Notes under the pieces: generated by a model
The model's input: only the letters and a program-made list of their open reading frames with translations
Told to the model about the DNA's origin: nothing
The model's database searches: none
Part shown: positions 17,614 through 24,757 of the stretch, one piece after another
Layout: every line of letters begins with the position of its first letter
How positions within the stretch are numbered: the first letter of the stretch is position 1
Position numbers and translations under genes: made by a program
From: Methanobrevibacter sp.
GTDB lineage: Archaea > Methanobacteriota > Methanobacteria > Methanobacteriales > Methanobacteriaceae
Assembly: GCF_017447225.1 (NCBI RefSeq)
Contig: NZ_JAFSNZ010000050.1
Span: forward strand, 1 to 39,427
Length of the DNA stretch: 39,427 bases
Direction: 5' to 3'

Positions 17614-17627
17614 ATAACAATAGTTAT
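17614..17627. promoter_or_regulatory. Palindromic operator between larE and the GMC oxidoreductase (site 2)
   Basis: ATAACAATAGTTAT, with perfect 5-bp arms and a 4-bp centre. On the minus strand it lies about 40 bp after the TTTATATA box at 17659-17666, so it falls just downstream of a predicted larE transcription start. It is 131 bp before the GMC gene, which has its own copy (site 3). Confidence 0.6.
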
Positions 17628-17725
17628 TTTTTTCCATAAATAAGATTATTCCAACTTAATATATAAATGTTTTTGATGTTTTAAAATGTGATGAAAAATA
17701 GAAATATTTAAAGTATATGAAAATT

Positions 17726-17739
17726 ATAACAATTGTTAA
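17726..17739 (+). promoter_or_regulatory. Palindromic operator of the GMC oxidoreductase gene (site 3)
   Basis: ATAACAATTGTTAA contains the perfect 12-bp palindrome TAACAATTGTTA (17727-17738), identical to site 1. It lies about 20 bp after TTTAAAGTATA and just before the GGAGG at 17746-17750, so it overlaps the expected transcription start. Confidence 0.65.
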
Positions 17740-17757
17740 TTAATTGGAGGTAGTAAT

Positions 17758-19065
17758 ATTTACGATGTTATTGTTATAGGAACAGGTGCTGGAGGAGCCA
17801 CTGTTGCCAAGGATTTAAGTTTAAAAGATTTAAATGTTCTTATTTTAGAAAAAGGGCACAGACAAGATAATGGAAGCTATGTTAACTCAATGATCAACAA
17901 GGAAATCCATCTAAAAAATAAGCTATCTGATGAGGATAAGGAAAAATATGAATTTCTGACATGGCCTTTGACCTTAACCAACATTGAAGAGATAGGTGGA
18001 ACTACAACTTCCTCTTTGGGTAATGCTTGTTTTTCATGCAGCGGATGCTATTCAAATTCCATTATGCAGCAGTTTGAAGATAAAAATCTTAATATCTTTG
18101 AAGAGCTTCTTGAAGCAAGCGGAGAGCTGAATGTAAAATATTTCCCAAAGAAACTGTGGGGTCATTCCACACAGCTGATTGCTGAAGCAGGAGAAGAATT
18201 AGGATATATTGTCGAGCCTATGCCTAAATTCATTAATTTTGAAAAGTGCAGGTTCTGCGGCAAATGCGTTAACGGATGTCTGTTTGACGCAAAATGGGAT
18301 GGAACATACTTCGTAAATGAGGCTCTGGAAAATGGTGCTACTCTCATTGATGATTTAAACGTTATTGAAGTTCTTCATGAAAACGGTGAAGTGGCTGGTG
18401 TTGTCGGAATCAATAAAAACAATGTAAAGAAAGTTTTCAGGGCAAAAAACGTTATAGTTTCTGCAGGTGCACTCAATACTCCAATTATTTTAAAAAATTC
18501 TGGGCTGAAAAATGTCGGAGGACAGATATTTTTTGATATCTTCACAACTATCGGAGGATATCTGAAAGGTGCCAATCTAAAAAACGAACTGATGATGGGT
18601 ATAAAAATGGAATTCGGACCATATTTCATAACTCCACATTATTCAATGCAATTGCGTCCGTTAATCGAAAGAAATCATTATGAAATTGATGACAGTGACG
18701 TTATCGGACTGATGCTTAAGTTTGCTGATACATGTATCGGAACAATTGACGGAAAAGGGAATATTGAGAAAACCCTGACAAAAGTCGATGTTGATTTAAT
18801 CAAGGAAGGATATCAAAAGGCGGTCAGTGTTCTTTTGAAAATGGGTGTTGATGAAAAATCTATTGTTGCAACTTCTCTTAAGGGAGCACATCCCGGAGGA
18901 ACCGCTGCTGTCGGAGAAGTAGTCAATAATGATTTTGAAACTGAAATCAAAGGTTTGTATGTCTGTGATGCAAGCGTAATACCTGAGGCTCCAGGAAGGC
19001 CTCCAATATTAACAATAGTAGCTATTGCTAAAAAAGTAGCAAAAATAGTTAATCAAAATTTTTAA
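17758..19065 (+). CDS. GMC-type flavoprotein oxidoreductase with ferredoxin-like cysteines; apparent ATT start
   Basis: The first ATG (17890) would remove the FAD-binding fold. In the same frame, codons 17758-17889 encode YDVIVIGTGAGGATVAKDL, the GxGxxG dinucleotide-binding signature, with LILEKGH at the end of the second strand. The frame upstream has a stop at 17737, and no ATG, GTG or TTG occurs between it and 17890. GGAGG at 17746-17750 is 7 nt before ATT 17758, so initiation at ATT is the best reading, giving 435 residues. Cysteine groups at about 91/94/97 (CFSCSGC) and 164/167/170/174 (CRFCGKCVNGC) suggest one or two Fe-S clusters. HPGGTAAVGE and the final VCDASVIPEAPGRPPILTI are GMC C-terminal motifs. 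The substrate is unknown. It is followed after 9 bp by the sulfur-carrier gene. Confidence 0.82.
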   Translation: MYDVIVIGTGAGGATVAKDLSLKDLNVLILEKGHRQDNGSYVNSMINKEIHLKNKLSDEDKEKYEFLTWPLTLTNIEEIGGTTTSSLGNACFSCSGCYSNSIMQQFEDKNLNIFEELLEASGELNVKYFPKKLWGHSTQLIAEAGEELGYIVEPMPKFINFEKCRFCGKCVNGCLFDAKWDGTYFVNEALENGATLIDDLNVIEVLHENGEVAGVVGINKNNVKKVFRAKNVIVSAGALNTPIILKNSGLKNVGGQIFFDIFTTIGGYLKGANLKNELMMGIKMEFGPYFITPHYSMQLRPLIERNHYEIDDSDVIGLMLKFADTCIGTIDGKGNIEKTLTKVDVDLIKEGYQKAVSVLLKMGVDEKSIVATSLKGAHPGGTAAVGEVVNNDFETEIKGLYVCDASVIPEAPGRPPILTIVAIAKKVAKIVNQNF

Positions 19066-19074
19066 GGTGATAAC

Positions 19075-19278
19075 ATGAGTTTTAATTTAAAATACAAAAA
19101 TATTGATGAGAAAAGAGAAATTGATGAAGAAAACTATACTATTAATGATTTGCTGAAAGATTTGGGATTATCTGCCCAAACTACTGTTGCAAAAATTAAC
19201 GGTGATCTCACAGTTGAAGATACTGTCATTAACGACGGCGATGAAGTTCAGCTGATTCAGATAATCTATGGCGGATAA
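19075..19278 (+). CDS. MoaD/ThiS-like sulfur carrier protein
   Basis: A 67-residue beta-grasp protein ending in Tyr-Gly-Gly, the terminus that E1-like enzymes adenylate and convert to a thiocarboxylate. The layout fits ThiS or MoaD: a beta hairpin, then a helix (TINDLLKDLGL), VAKINGDL, a DGDEVQLIQII strand and the tail. A GGTGA ribosome binding site precedes the ATG. It is co-transcribed with the GMC flavoprotein. The only E1-like candidate in the window is at 15614-16369. It could serve thiamine, molybdopterin or tungstopterin synthesis, or the sulfur pathway proposed for this locus; the sequence alone does not decide. Confidence 0.88.
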   Translation: MSFNLKYKNIDEKREIDEENYTINDLLKDLGLSAQTTVAKINGDLTVEDTVINDGDEVQLIQIIYGG

Positions 19279-19316
19279 TGCCTTCATTTTTGATAATATT
19301 TATATAAGATAAACAA

Positions 19317-19332
19317 TATAACACTTGTTATA
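19317..19332 (+). promoter_or_regulatory. Palindromic operator of the amidotransferase operon (site 4)
   Basis: TATAACACTTGTTATA has perfect 7-bp arms, TATAACA and TGTTATA, around CT. It is centred about 22 bp after the TATA box TTTATATA (19299-19306) and 23-38 bp before the start codon, so it overlaps the expected transcription start. It is the most symmetrical of the five copies. Confidence 0.7.
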
Positions 19333-19354
19333 GAAATACAAATGGGAGGATAAT

Positions 19355-20152
19355 ATGTGCGAAATTTTTTGTTTTAATTCTGATAAGCCAAAAGAAGTAA
19401 ATCAATGTCTTGAATGTTTTTATAATCACTCAGAAGATCATCCACACGGATGGGGACTGGCAAACATGCACTCTGATGATTCTATAATCAATAAAGAACC
19501 TGTAAAAGCATCATGCAGCCAAAACCTGAAAAACATATTGTCCAATCCTGTTGTTGGAAAGAATGTTTTTGCTCATATTAGGCTAGCAACAGTAGGTGAG
19601 ATAATCTCTCCAAACTGCCACCCGTTCATTGAAGCTGATGACAATAACCGATCATGGATGTTAATTCATAACGGAACAATCTTTGACTATCCTGAATTGG
19701 ATAAATATGCCGATAAGGAAAATGGGGACACTGATTCTGAAAGGATTCTGCTTTATATAATTGATAAAATCAACGAGTTTGAGCATGAAAAAGGTGCTCC
19801 TTCAACCATTAAAGAGAGATTTAACATTCTAAATGATCTGGTGGCGGATCTGTCTAAAAATAATAAGCTTAATCTGATGATTTATGATGGTGATTTGACT
19901 TATATCCATTCAAATATGAAGGATTCACTATATTATTTAAAAAATGAAGAGGGATTTCTGGTTGCTTCAACTCCCTTGGACGGCGATGAAAACTGGAAAC
20001 CTGTTGAATTAAATAAACTCTTCGGTCTGATTGATGGAAATATAATATTTGAAAGTGAAGAGCATGAAAATGAGTTCATATTAACTGAAGAGCATGAAAG
20101 AAGGATAGAAGAATTCCTGAAAACAATACACAGAGATGAAAATAATGATTGA
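19355..20152 (+). CDS. Class II glutamine amidotransferase (EgtC/YafJ-like)
   Basis: A 265-residue Ntn-type amidohydrolase. Cys2 directly follows the initiator Met (MCEIFCF) and would become the N-terminal nucleophile. Family motifs are DHPHGWGLA, HIRLATVG and HNGTIFD. The domain matches the GATase_4 group that includes YafJ and EgtC, which removes the gamma-glutamyl group from an ergothioneine intermediate. It has no synthetase domain of its own, so it is not GlmS or PurF. GGGAGGA lies just before the start. It heads an operon with two glutamate-cysteine ligase-like genes and overlaps the first by 17 bp, which favours a gamma-glutamyl hydrolase role over a general glutaminase; that is inference. 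Confidence 0.87.
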   Translation: MCEIFCFNSDKPKEVNQCLECFYNHSEDHPHGWGLANMHSDDSIINKEPVKASCSQNLKNILSNPVVGKNVFAHIRLATVGEIISPNCHPFIEADDNNRSWMLIHNGTIFDYPELDKYADKENGDTDSERILLYIIDKINEFEHEKGAPSTIKERFNILNDLVADLSKNNKLNLMIYDGDLTYIHSNMKDSLYYLKNEEGFLVASTPLDGDENWKPVELNKLFGLIDGNIIFESEEHENEFILTEEHERRIEEFLKTIHRDENND

Positions 20153-21542
20153 TGATGATTCTGTAAGAAATAAACTATATAATGAATTCATAAAGCCGAC
20201 TACACAAAAGAAGAATTTCATTGGTATAGAAATAGAAATACCAATCATTAATCTGAATAAGGAAGCTGTGGATTTCGATGTTGTTCACAAAATAACAGAC
20301 AAATTTCAAAAACATTATTTGGATTTTAAACCAGAGGGCATAGATTATGAAGGCAATATATTCTCTCTAAAAAATCCGGAAACTGACGATATTGTCTGTT
20401 ATGACTGTTCATATAATAATATAGAATTTGCAATGGGAAAAGAAAAGGATTTATTCACGATAAATGATCGTTTTTGTGATTATTATTCATTTGTTAAGGA
20501 ATCTTTTGAAGAATATGATCACACATTAACAGGTATGGGAATCAATCCTTATAGAAAATATAATATAAACAAACCAATTCCCTCTGAAAGATATTTGATG
20601 CTTTATCATCATTTGAAATCTATTGAAAAGTATGAAGATGTTCCGATGCATTTCCATAAATATCCTGAATATGGTATGTTTTCATCTGCTTCACAGGTGC
20701 AGTTGGACGTTTATAAGGACGATTTGGTTAAAACAATAAATGTATTCTCAAAAATCGAACCGATTAAAGCATTACTGTTTTCCAATTCTGTATTTCTGGA
20801 TGAAAATAAACATCGTACTTGCTTTAGGGATGCATTATGGGAATATTCAACTCATGGTGTAAATCCACATAATATTGGCGGATATGATGTTGATTTTAAA
20901 AGCATTGGTGATTTACAGGCATATTTGGAATCTTTAAATATCTATTGCGTAATGCGTGATGAGGCGTATATTAATTTTCCATCAATGAATCTGCTGGATT
21001 ATTTCAATCAGGAATATGTTCGTGGAGAAATTTACAGCAGGGGTGAATATCGAAGTATTGATATAAAGCCTCGTCTAGATGATATTAAGTATTTAAGACC
21101 ATTTAAGTTTATCAATTTAACATTCAGAGGCACTGTTGAGTTTCGAAGCATATGCACTCAACCTATCAGGGATTCAATGTGTGTTGCAGCATTTCACTTA
21201 GGCCTTAAAGATAAATTGGATGAATTGGAATATATTATAGATAATGATGAAATAATTTATCATAAGGGCTATACTGCAGGCGAACTGAGAAAATTATTGG
21301 TTCATGAGGAAATTCCTTCTTTCATCGATAAGGATGGTATATGTAAGCTGTCAAAAGATATTGTTGATTTGGCAAGCGATGGCTTAAAAGAAAGAGGAAT
21401 CGGCGAAGAAGTATTTGTAAAACCATTATATGAACGTATTAAAAAACACACAAATCCTGGAAAAGAGTTAATTACCTCAATACATAGTGGTGTTAAATTG
21501 GAAAGTATTATTGAAGATTATGGGAAATTGGATTTATATTAA
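20136..21542 (+). CDS. Glutamate-cysteine ligase-like enzyme, GCS2/EgtA-like
   Basis: A 468-residue protein of the carboxylate-amine ligase group. FIGIEIEIPIINL near residue 30 is the glutamate/ATP-binding strand of the GCS2/EgtA-like branch; SSASQVQLDVYKDD, HGVNPHNIGGYD and a late GTVEFRSICTQP strand fit the same fold. It should form a gamma-glutamyl amide with an amine or amino acid such as cysteine. The start overlaps the amidotransferase gene (ATG 20136; an alternative ATG 20145). It is clearly different from the next gene, which belongs to another branch. Having both argues that the two act on different acceptors or at different steps. Confidence 0.8.
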   Translation: MKIMIDDDSVRNKLYNEFIKPTTQKKNFIGIEIEIPIINLNKEAVDFDVVHKITDKFQKHYLDFKPEGIDYEGNIFSLKNPETDDIVCYDCSYNNIEFAMGKEKDLFTINDRFCDYYSFVKESFEEYDHTLTGMGINPYRKYNINKPIPSERYLMLYHHLKSIEKYEDVPMHFHKYPEYGMFSSASQVQLDVYKDDLVKTINVFSKIEPIKALLFSNSVFLDENKHRTCFRDALWEYSTHGVNPHNIGGYDVDFKSIGDLQAYLESLNIYCVMRDEAYINFPSMNLLDYFNQEYVRGEIYSRGEYRSIDIKPRLDDIKYLRPFKFINLTFRGTVEFRSICTQPIRDSMCVAAFHLGLKDKLDELEYIIDNDEIIYHKGYTAGELRKLLVHEEIPSFIDKDGICKLSKDIVDLASDGLKERGIGEEVFVKPLYERIKKHTNPGKELITSIHSGVKLESIIEDYGKLDLY

Positions 21543-21556
21543 TTAGGGGGATGATT

Positions 21557-22957
21557 ATGAATTTATTGAATTTAACTAAATTCTCTCCAAATGAGATTTT
21601 GGCTGGTTCATTTGGAATAGAATGGGAAAGTCTGAGAGCTAAAAAGAACGGACAGCTGTCCTTAACGCCTCACCCGGAAGTGTTCGGAGACAAGCTGAAA
21701 AATCCGTTAGTAACCACTGACTTTTCAGAAAGCCAGATAGAGATTATTACTCCACCATTTAAAACAATCGATGAGGCATTTGATACATTTTCCCTGTTAT
21801 CTGATCTGGTAAATGCATCAATTCCTGATGATGAGTATCTGTGGTTTCAGTCAATTCCTTGTATTTTACCCTCTGATGACCAGATACCTATAGCACAATA
21901 CTCAAAGGATGGTGTTGACTCTCATAAGTACAGACAAAATCTGGCCAGCAAATACGGCCTTAAAAAGCAGATGATTTCTGGTGTTCACTTTAATTTTTCA
22001 TTCACAGACGAATTTCTAAAGAAATTGCATGACCTTCAGGATTCAGATCTGCCCTTTAAAGAGTTTAGAAATGAAGTTTATTTAAAAATAGCCAGAAACT
22101 ATCTGAGATACTGCTGGTTAATTATATATCTGACAGGATGTTCTGTAAGCTGCCATAAGACATTTACAGAGGACTGTATCAGCTTAATGGATGGTGAGGA
22201 TGGATATGGAAGTTTCTATTCAACAAAAGGTCCTTCATTTAGAAATGCTTCATGCGGATATAAAAATCTAAAAGAGCTTTATCCGTCTTACAGAAGTGTA
22301 GATGAATTTGTAAGGGATGTGAACGGATTCATTGACAATGGAGACATTTCCGGAGCCAGAGAATTATACACTCAGGTCAGATTAAAGCCGAAAAATCCAA
22401 AAGACTTATTAAATTCATTGACTGATACTGGAATTGAATATATAGAAATAAGGACCTTGGATATTAATCCTTTCTATAAATGCGGTCTTGTCAGGCATGA
22501 TATGTACTTTCTTCAATTGTTTTTAATATACATGCTTGTTAAATCAGAGTCAGACTATGAGCTTTGGCAAAAAGAAGCTAGTCTGAATGAAGAAAATGTT
22601 GCTGCAAGTGCATATGATGATTCAATGAGGCTTTTAAAAGATGGTGAAGAGATAACTCTAAAAGAATGGGCTGCTGAAATAATCAATGAAATGCACGGAA
22701 TGTGTGAAGTGCTTGAAATAGGCGATCCGTCCACTTTAAATCTGATGCTTAACCGTGTTTCAAATCCTGAGTTGACTTACGGCAGGAGACTGCTGGATTT
22801 GATTAAAGAAAACGGATATATCAAGACAAATACAATTATTTCAAAAAACAACAAGAAAACCAGTATCAATTCTTTGAAAAACATTAATCCTAAAGAATCA
22901 GATGAGGTTAAAAAGTATCTGAATCTGGCTTTCGTTGAGAATTATTGTGATGTTTAG
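21557..22957 (+). CDS. gshA: Glutamate-cysteine ligase, GshA type related to GshAB N-terminal domain
   Basis: A 466-residue protein. FGIEWESLRA, then LSLTPHPEVFGDKLKNP and TTDFSESQIEIITPP follow the N-terminal gamma-glutamylcysteine synthetase domain of bifunctional GshAB/GshF. YIEIRTLDINPF is the conserved strand before the substrate loop. There is no C-terminal ATP-grasp domain, so only gamma-glutamylcysteine or a similar dipeptide is expected, not glutathione. An AGGGGG ribosome binding site 6 nt upstream favours ATG 21557 over ATG 21551. It is the third gene of the operon, 14 bp after the previous stop. A GshAB-like ligase is unusual in a methanogen and may be of bacterial origin. Confidence 0.85.
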   Translation: MNLLNLTKFSPNEILAGSFGIEWESLRAKKNGQLSLTPHPEVFGDKLKNPLVTTDFSESQIEIITPPFKTIDEAFDTFSLLSDLVNASIPDDEYLWFQSIPCILPSDDQIPIAQYSKDGVDSHKYRQNLASKYGLKKQMISGVHFNFSFTDEFLKKLHDLQDSDLPFKEFRNEVYLKIARNYLRYCWLIIYLTGCSVSCHKTFTEDCISLMDGEDGYGSFYSTKGPSFRNASCGYKNLKELYPSYRSVDEFVRDVNGFIDNGDISGARELYTQVRLKPKNPKDLLNSLTDTGIEYIEIRTLDINPFYKCGLVRHDMYFLQLFLIYMLVKSESDYELWQKEASLNEENVAASAYDDSMRLLKDGEEITLKEWAAEIINEMHGMCEVLEIGDPSTLNLMLNRVSNPELTYGRRLLDLIKENGYIKTNTIISKNNKKTSINSLKNINPKESDEVKKYLNLAFVENYCDV

Positions 22958-23095
22958 TTCATTTATTCTTTTTTAATATCAAAAATTCAAGTCAGTAAGT
23001 TTATATACTCCTAAATTAAAATAATGTTTATAGGGATTCATGAAGTTTTATTTTTTTAGCTGTTTTCAACCGTTCAGGTTAACTATTTAAAAAAA

Positions 23096-23111
23096 TATAA
23101 CTATTGTTATA
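23096..23111 (+). promoter_or_regulatory. Palindromic operator of the binding-protein gene (site 5)
   Basis: TATAACTATTGTTATA has perfect 6-bp arms around TATT. It lies about 17 bp after a TATTTAAAAA stretch and 18 bp before the start codon, with the ribosome binding site GGTGAT between. A second TATA-like TTTATATA near 23000 could drive a longer transcript. Confidence 0.65.
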
Positions 23112-23129
23112 AAAAAATATGGTGATTCA

Positions 23130-24101
23130 ATGAATAAAAAGATAGGTGTTATTTTAGCAGTGGTCTTAATCGCCTTACTCGCAATGGGTTCAGTCAGCGC
23201 TGGCTGGTTCGACTTTTTAGGCGGAGACTCTGGCAACAAAGTAACTATTGGTTATTTACCTTCTGATCACGATTCTGCATTATTTGTAGCTGACGCTCAA
23301 GGTTTATACAAAGAAAAAGGAATTGAAACTGAACTTGTTCAGTTCAACAATGGTGGAGACTTAATGACTGCTATGGCAAGTGGAGAAGTTGATGTCGGAT
23401 ATGTAGGTATCTCTCCTGTATTGTCTTCAGTTGAAAAAGGTGTTCCTGTAAAAATCATTTCCGCTGCTCAAAATGAAGGTAGTGGAATTATTGTTTCAAA
23501 CGAATCTGGAATTGCTGCAGCTTCCGATTTATCCGGTAAAAACATTGCAACTCCAGGTGAAGCAAGTATTCAATACGTATTATTAAATTACTACTTAAAT
23601 AGTACTGGTTTATCAATTGACGAAGTAAATGCATCCGCAATGAAAACTCCTTCAATCAACGATGCAATCAACACCAACACTATTGATGCAGGTGTAACTT
23701 TCCAACCGTTCGTAAGTACTTCTGAAGCTGCTGGAAATGGTGTTTTAGCAACTTCTGCTGATATCTTACCAAACCACCCTTGCTGTGTTGTTGTAGCTTC
23801 ACAAGATTTAATTGATAACAACCCTGACACTGTTAAAGCTATTGTAGAAATCCATGAAAACGCTACTCAATTCATCAATGATAATATTGATGAAAACGCT
23901 AGTGCTGTAGTGGACTTATTACCTGAAGACATCGTTTCTAATGCAGATGTAGAAGCAGACTCATTAGCTAGTTTCCCATTCCTCTCAGGTTTAGATGATG
24001 ACTACAAAGCAAATGTTGACAGTTTCATGCAATTAGAAGTAGATTTAGGTATTTTAAACCAAACTATTTCACATGATGTTTTATTCTGGGAAGGAAAATA
24101 A
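23130..24101 (+). CDS. ABC transporter substrate-binding protein, SsuA/NMT1-like, without partner genes
   Basis: A 323-residue exported binding protein. Residues 1-24 form a signal peptide ending VSA before GWFDF, with no lipobox Cys, so a lipid anchor is not expected. The mature part starts VTIGYLPSDHDSALFVADAQG, followed by LYKEKG, GGDLMTAMASGEVDVGYVG and ASDLSGKNIATPGEAS, the arrangement of the SsuA/TauA/THI5 group that takes up sulfonates, taurine, nitrate or thiamine precursors. No permease or ATPase gene is nearby. Its operator is shared with the sulfur genes, which favours a sulfur compound such as a sulfonate; coenzyme M is possible but unproven. The stop is followed by CTCC and a T-run. 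Confidence 0.88.
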   Translation: MNKKIGVILAVVLIALLAMGSVSAGWFDFLGGDSGNKVTIGYLPSDHDSALFVADAQGLYKEKGIETELVQFNNGGDLMTAMASGEVDVGYVGISPVLSSVEKGVPVKIISAAQNEGSGIIVSNESGIAAASDLSGKNIATPGEASIQYVLLNYYLNSTGLSIDEVNASAMKTPSINDAINTNTIDAGVTFQPFVSTSEAAGNGVLATSADILPNHPCCVVVASQDLIDNNPDTVKAIVEIHENATQFINDNIDENASAVVDLLPEDIVSNADVEADSLASFPFLSGLDDDYKANVDSFMQLEVDLGILNQTISHDVLFWEGK

Positions 24102-24130
24102 CTCCTCCCAAAATTATTCTTTTTTTAAAA

Positions 24131-24757
24131 TTAGTTTTTTTCGTACTCTTCGGCAAGAATATCCATTGCCTCTTTAGTGTTTTCATCTGAAACTTTATTG
24201 ATAACTCTTTTGTTTTCTTCAAGACGGTCTTTATAATATTGTCTTTTCTCACCGTCAACGATTTTGTAACGGCTGCAGTTCACCAATGATTCAATCAATG
24301 CAGAAAAGCCTCTGTTGAATGCTTTAATGGATTCATCATTGATAACAAAGTCTTTGATTGTTCCGTTAATGAAATATATGTTTGTATCATTTTTAATCGG
24401 AAAATCTTCAGGTGTTTTCATTTCGATATTATCCACATCAATAATCATGTAAGATCCGGCATCTTTAAGAATTGCAATGTCTGTATCGTCTGTATAGTAT
24501 TCGTCGGAAAGTCTGTCGATTGTTGATTTGGTAAATATTATCGGGTCCTGTGTTACATTGACTACATACTGTTTTGTTTCCTGAATGTTTTTCAGGCTTT
24601 GTGAGCCTTCAAAGATTCTGCACATTACCTTGTCCTCACCCAGGTAAATGAATGCAAAAGCGGCGGAATTCTTTTCTTTTTTGGAGTTAATTGTTGTTGT
24701 AATGCACTCATATTGCAAGTTCATATGTATGCCAACTTTACTTAAATCATATTTCAT
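24131..24757 (-). CDS. DUF447 family protein
   Basis: A 208-residue protein resembling the archaeal DUF447 family, a split-barrel fold related to flavin-binding proteins. The pattern is a short N-terminal strand (LQYECITTTI), an alanine/hydrophobic strand (NSAAFAFIYLG), a VNVTQDP loop and a C-terminal helical domain with FNRGFSALIESLVNCSRYK. The biochemical role is unknown. ATG 24757 overlaps the TGA of the upstream gene as ATGA with GAGGTG before it, so the two are translationally coupled. It converges with the binding-protein gene. Confidence 0.75.
   Translation of the reverse strand: MKYDLSKVGIHMNLQYECITTTINSKKEKNSAAFAFIYLGEDKVMCRIFEGSQSLKNIQETKQYVVNVTQDPIIFTKSTIDRLSDEYYTDDTDIAILKDAGSYMIIDVDNIEMKTPEDFPIKNDTNIYFINGTIKDFVINDESIKAFNRGFSALIESLVNCSRYKIVDGEKRQYYKDRLEENKRVINKVSDENTKEAMDILAEEYEKN

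Larger units (their letters stand above)
17389..17757. other. 369-bp divergent regulatory region, larE / GMC oxidoreductase
   Basis: No gene is seen here. It contains a perfect hairpin in the larE leader (17407-17432), an operator (17614-17627), a minus-strand TATA box (complement of 17659-17666, reading TTTATATA), a possible second minus-strand TATA near 17508-17517, a plus-strand TATA-like TTTAAAGTATA (17707-17717) and a second operator (17726-17739). A patch at about 17567-17602 has more G and C than its surroundings and no assigned function. Confidence 0.6.

Noticed and set aside
17758-17890. A frameshift or pseudogene at the 5' end of the GMC oxidoreductase.
   Set aside because: The FAD-binding segment is in the same frame as the rest, with no stop between 17758 and 19063. 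Only the start codon is unusual.
21551-22957. The gshA-like gene as a full bifunctional GshAB (glutathione synthase).
   Set aside because: The protein ends after the ligase domain; there is no ATP-grasp domain, and the next gene is a binding protein.
14741-23111. The recurring palindromes as a CRISPR array or mobile-element repeats.
   Set aside because: They are 12-16 bp, spaced by kilobases and placed before genes, with no spacers or terminal duplications.
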